Source of the DNA: JACRLW01 sp046349595 | GTDB lineage: Bacteria > Planctomycetota > UBA1135 > UBA2386 | Direction of reading: 5' to 3' | DNA: 64,000 nt | Assembly (NCBI GenBank): GCA_046349595.1 | Contig: JAXMCA010000001.1 | Location: forward strand, 1,736,001 to 1,800,000 | In this document: piece after piece, positions 61,683 through 64,000 of the stretch | Layout of the letters: each line of letters starts with the position of its first letter | Position numbering within the stretch: position 1 is the stretch's first letter | The notes under the pieces: model-generated | What the model was told of the DNA's origin: nothing | The model's input: the letters and a program-made list of their open reading frames with translations, nothing else | Databases searched by the model: none | Program-made: the position numbers and the translations under genes

Positions 61683-64000
61683 TCAGCTGCAGCCGCTGGT
61701 CGCTCCGCAGGACACGCACTTCAGACAGGTGCCATTGCGGACCAGGGTGAACTGATTGCAGGAGGGGCAGGGGTCGCCCTCGTAGCCCTTGAGCCTCGCC
61801 TCGCGGATCGCGCTGCGGCGGGGGTCACGCGTCGCCGTGGATGCGGACGCCGTCGCCACTCCACGTTGCGCGATCGCCGCCGGGATCACGATCGCGGTCG
61901 GCTCGGGCGCGGCGGCCCTGGCGCTGGTGTTGCCATTCACCTTCGCGGTGGCTGCCGCCACGGCCTGCGCCGCCGGGACCATCACGCGTCGTGCCGACGG
62001 CGCACCGTCGCTCGCCCCATCGCCGGAGCGGGGCGCCGGGTCGTCGACGATGTGCTCCTCCAGCACGGCGCCGTCCTCGGCGTCCTCGTCGTCGAACACG
62101 TCCTCCTCCCCGCGGCGACCGGTCGTGGTGCTGCTGAGGTCGTCGTCCTGGATCTGCGCGAGTTCGTGACGACCGAGGTAGTTGATCGCCAGATCGCGGA
62201 ACACGTAGTCGATGATCGAAGTCGACATGCGGATCCGGTCGTGGCCGGAGACCATGCCATTCGGCTCGAAGCGCGTGAACACGAACGCGTCGACGAACTC
62301 GTCCAGCGGCACGCCGTGCTGCAGGCCGAGCGACACGGCGATCGCGAAGTTGTTCATCAGGCTGCGGAACGCGGCGCCCTCCTTGTGCATGTCGAGGAAG
62401 ATCTCGCCCAGCGAGCCGTCGTCGTAGTTGCCGGTGCGCAGGTAGATCTTGTGACCGCCGACCACCGCCTTCTGCGTGTAGCCGGAGCGGCGGTTGGGCA
62501 GGCGGCGACGCTGACGCAGGTAGTGGTGCACCACCTTCTGCGTGACGCGCTCGGCCGTCGCCGCGACCGGAGTCGGCGTGGCGTGCAGGCCGGCATCGGT
62601 GAGTTCGTCGTCGTCGCTGCCGGAGTTCAAGGGCTGCGAGAGCTTGCTGCCGTCGCGGTACAGCGCGACCGCCTTCACCATGCTGCGCCAGGAGTGCTGG
62701 TAGGCATGCTCGACCTCCGCGACGCTGGCGTCGTTCGGCATGTTGATGGTCTTGCTGATCGCTCCGGAGATGAAGGGCTGGACCGCGGCCATCATGTCGA
62801 TGTGGGCGCGGTACTGGATGTAGCGACGCCCCTTGCGTCCGCAGCGGTTCGCGCAGTCGAACACCGCGAGATGTTCGTCCTTCAGGTGCGGTGCCCCCTC
62901 GACGGTCATCGTGCCGCACACGTAGTCGTTGACCTCGGCGATCTGCGCCTTGCCGAAGCCGAGCGCCTCGAGCATGTGGAAGTTCCAGTCACCGAGCTGC
63001 TGATCGCTGAAACCGAGGACGCGCTTGCAGAAGTCCTCGCCGAGCGTGTGCCTGTTGAAGGCGAAGGACACGTCGAAGGCGCTGCCGAGCACCTCCTCGA
63101 TGCGGCGGATCTCGGTGTCTCCGAAGCCCTTCTCGGCGAGGGTCTCGTGATTGATGTGAGGTGCTCCGGCGAGCGTGCGGCGGCCGACCGCGTAGGCGAC
63201 GATCTCGTCGATCTGGCGCGGCGTGTAGCCGAGGCGCTTCAGTGCCGGAGGCAGGCTCTGGTTGATGATCTTGAAGTAGCCGCCGCCGGCCAGCTTCTTG
63301 AACTTCACCAGTGCGTAGTCGGGTTCGACACCGGTGGTGTCGCAGTCCATCACGAGGCCGATCGTGCCGGTCGGCGCGATGACGGTGACTTGCGCGTTGC
63401 GGAAGCCGTGGCGTTCGCCCAGTTCGAGCGCCCGGTCCCAGGAGTGGCGTGCTGCGGCGAGGAGTTCCTCCGGACAGCCGGTCGGGTCGATGCCGAGCGG
63501 CGTGATCGAGAGGCCCTCGTACTCGGTGGCGGAGGTCGCGTAGGCCGCGCGGCGGTGATTGCGGATCACGCGCAGCATTGCGTCGCGGTTGCGGTCGTAG
63601 GCCGCGAAGGGTCCGAGTTCGCCGGCCATCTCCGCCGAGGTCTCGTAGGACTTGCCGCACATGATCGCGGTGATCGCACCGGCGATCGCGCGGGCCTGCG
63701 CCGAGTCGTAGGGGATGCCGAGGTGCATCAGCAGGGTGCCGATGTTCGCGTATCCCAGGCCGAGCGTGCGGTAGGTCCAGCTCTTGAGCGCGATCTCACG
63801 GCTCGGAAAGCTCGCCATCAGCACGCTGATCTCGAGGACGATCGTCCACAGGCGGACGGCGTGCTCGAAGGTTTCGATGTCGAAGCTGCCATCGGGTCGC
63901 AGGAACTTGACGAGGTTCAGCGACGCCAAGTTGCAGGCCGTGTCGTCGAGGAACATGTACTCCGAGCAGGGATTGCTCGCCTCGATGCGACCGTCCTCGG
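61683..64000 (-). CDS. nrdJ: Vitamin B12-dependent ribonucleotide reductase (class II), C-terminal part
   Basis: Reduces ribonucleotides with adenosylcobalamin in the cytoplasm; works with or without oxygen. About 772 residues of a protein that continues beyond base 64000. Visible are NPCSEYMFLDDTACNLASLNL, the helix TYRTLGLGYANIGTLLMHLG, APTGTIGLVMDCDTTGVEPDY, the QPFISGAISKTINMPNDAS segment, and at the C-terminus a zinc-ribbon-like CPSC and CLKCVSCG. A low-complexity Ala/Asp/Glu region (about 640-730 of the visible part) separates them. These are typical of bacterial NrdJ. The N-terminus and start are outside the window. Confidence 0.95.
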   Translation of the reverse strand, partial: EDGRIEASNPCSEYMFLDDTACNLASLNLVKFLRPDGSFDIETFEHAVRLWTIVLEISVLMASFPSREIALKSWTYRTLGLGYANIGTLLMHLGIPYDSAQARAIAGAITAIMCGKSYETSAEMAGELGPFAAYDRNRDAMLRVIRNHRRAAYATSATEYEGLSITPLGIDPTGCPEELLAAARHSWDRALELGERHGFRNAQVTVIAPTGTIGLVMDCDTTGVEPDYALVKFKKLAGGGYFKIINQSLPPALKRLGYTPRQIDEIVAYAVGRRTLAGAPHINHETLAEKGFGDTEIRRIEEVLGSAFDVSFAFNRHTLGEDFCKRVLGFSDQQLGDWNFHMLEALGFGKAQIAEVNDYVCGTMTVEGAPHLKDEHLAVFDCANRCGRKGRRYIQYRAHIDMMAAVQPFISGAISKTINMPNDASVAEVEHAYQHSWRSMVKAVALYRDGSKLSQPLNSGSDDDELTDAGLHATPTPVAATAERVTQKVVHHYLRQRRRLPNRRSGYTQKAVVGGHKIYLRTGNYDDGSLGEIFLDMHKEGAAFRSLMNNFAIAVSLGLQHGVPLDEFVDAFVFTRFEPNGMVSGHDRIRMSTSIIDYVFRDLAINYLGRHELAQIQDDDLSSTTTGRRGEEDVFDDEDAEDGAVLEEHIVDDPAPRSGDGASDGAPSARRVMVPAAQAVAAATAKVNGNTSARAAAPEPTAIVIPAAIAQRGVATASASTATRDPRRSAIREARLKGYEGDPCPSCNQFTLVRNGTCLKCVSCGATSGCS

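Overview
The window is a dense, high-GC bacterial chromosome segment of about 60 genes with almost no non-coding DNA; no intergenic gap exceeds 300 bases. I see no rRNA, tRNA, CRISPR array, phage gene or transposase. The gene content points to a free-living, aerobic, Gram-negative-type heterotroph with a large secretome. It includes many signal peptides and lipoprotein boxes, secreted proteins ending in a module I associate with Planctomycetota, multihaem cytochrome, WD40, PEGA and Ig-like surface proteins, a class II ribonucleotide reductase and an ECF sigma/anti-sigma pair. Planctomycetota is my best guess. It is an inference from style, not from a marker gene search.

Layout. 1-2322: 5' part of hslU and a secreted protein, both on the minus strand. 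2429-10367: a complete F-type ATP synthase operon (atpZ, atpI, B, E, F, H, A, G, D, C) behind a readable sigma-70-type promoter, with a histidine-rich tandem repeat in subunit a. 10368-14215: a DUF1992 gene and a LolD/MacB-type ABC exporter whose permease is frameshifted. 14240-20395: a secreted protein, aspS, lipoproteins and a GmhB-type phosphatase. 20392-31325: a PEGA lipoprotein, an SH3-like protein, a TPR protein with a lethal-factor-type metallopeptidase domain, a zinc alcohol dehydrogenase, a two-gene unit (2TM plus beta-rich protein, then GNAT), an S9 peptidase, a pentahaem cytochrome c and a frameshifted sodium:solute symporter. 31384-34468: guaB-guaA. 34475-39753: a tightly overlapped minus-strand operon of NatA/NatB-type ABC exporter, sirtuin and WD40 protein. 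39951-42647: a membrane protein, comF, a PLP-fold pseudoenzyme and a HAD protein with an altered active site. 42789-46039: ECF sigma factor with a very large anti-sigma factor. 46058-48920: alpha/beta hydrolase and two tandem glutaminyl-cyclase-like M28 enzymes. 49101-55456: prkA-yeaH-spoVR module, rhomboid protease and PAP2 phosphatase. 55437-61197: an operon of a giant Ig-like metzincin lipoprotein, a small secreted protein and a protein that looks like an RNA polymerase alpha-CTD joined to winged helices. 61296-64000: a small membrane protein and the C-terminal part of nrdJ.

Two patterns run through the window. First, genes are packed with 4-base ATGA/GTGA/TTGA overlaps, which implies translational coupling. 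Second, several transcription units have a TAnnnT -10-like hexamer only 6-10 bases before the start codon, sometimes with a matching -35. This suggests frequent leaderless or near-leaderless mRNAs. The most speculative but potentially most interesting items are the orphan 2TM/beta-rich protein resembling a CBASS Cap15-type effector, the PLP pseudoenzyme, and the alpha-CTD/winged-helix protein encoded with a large surface metzincin.
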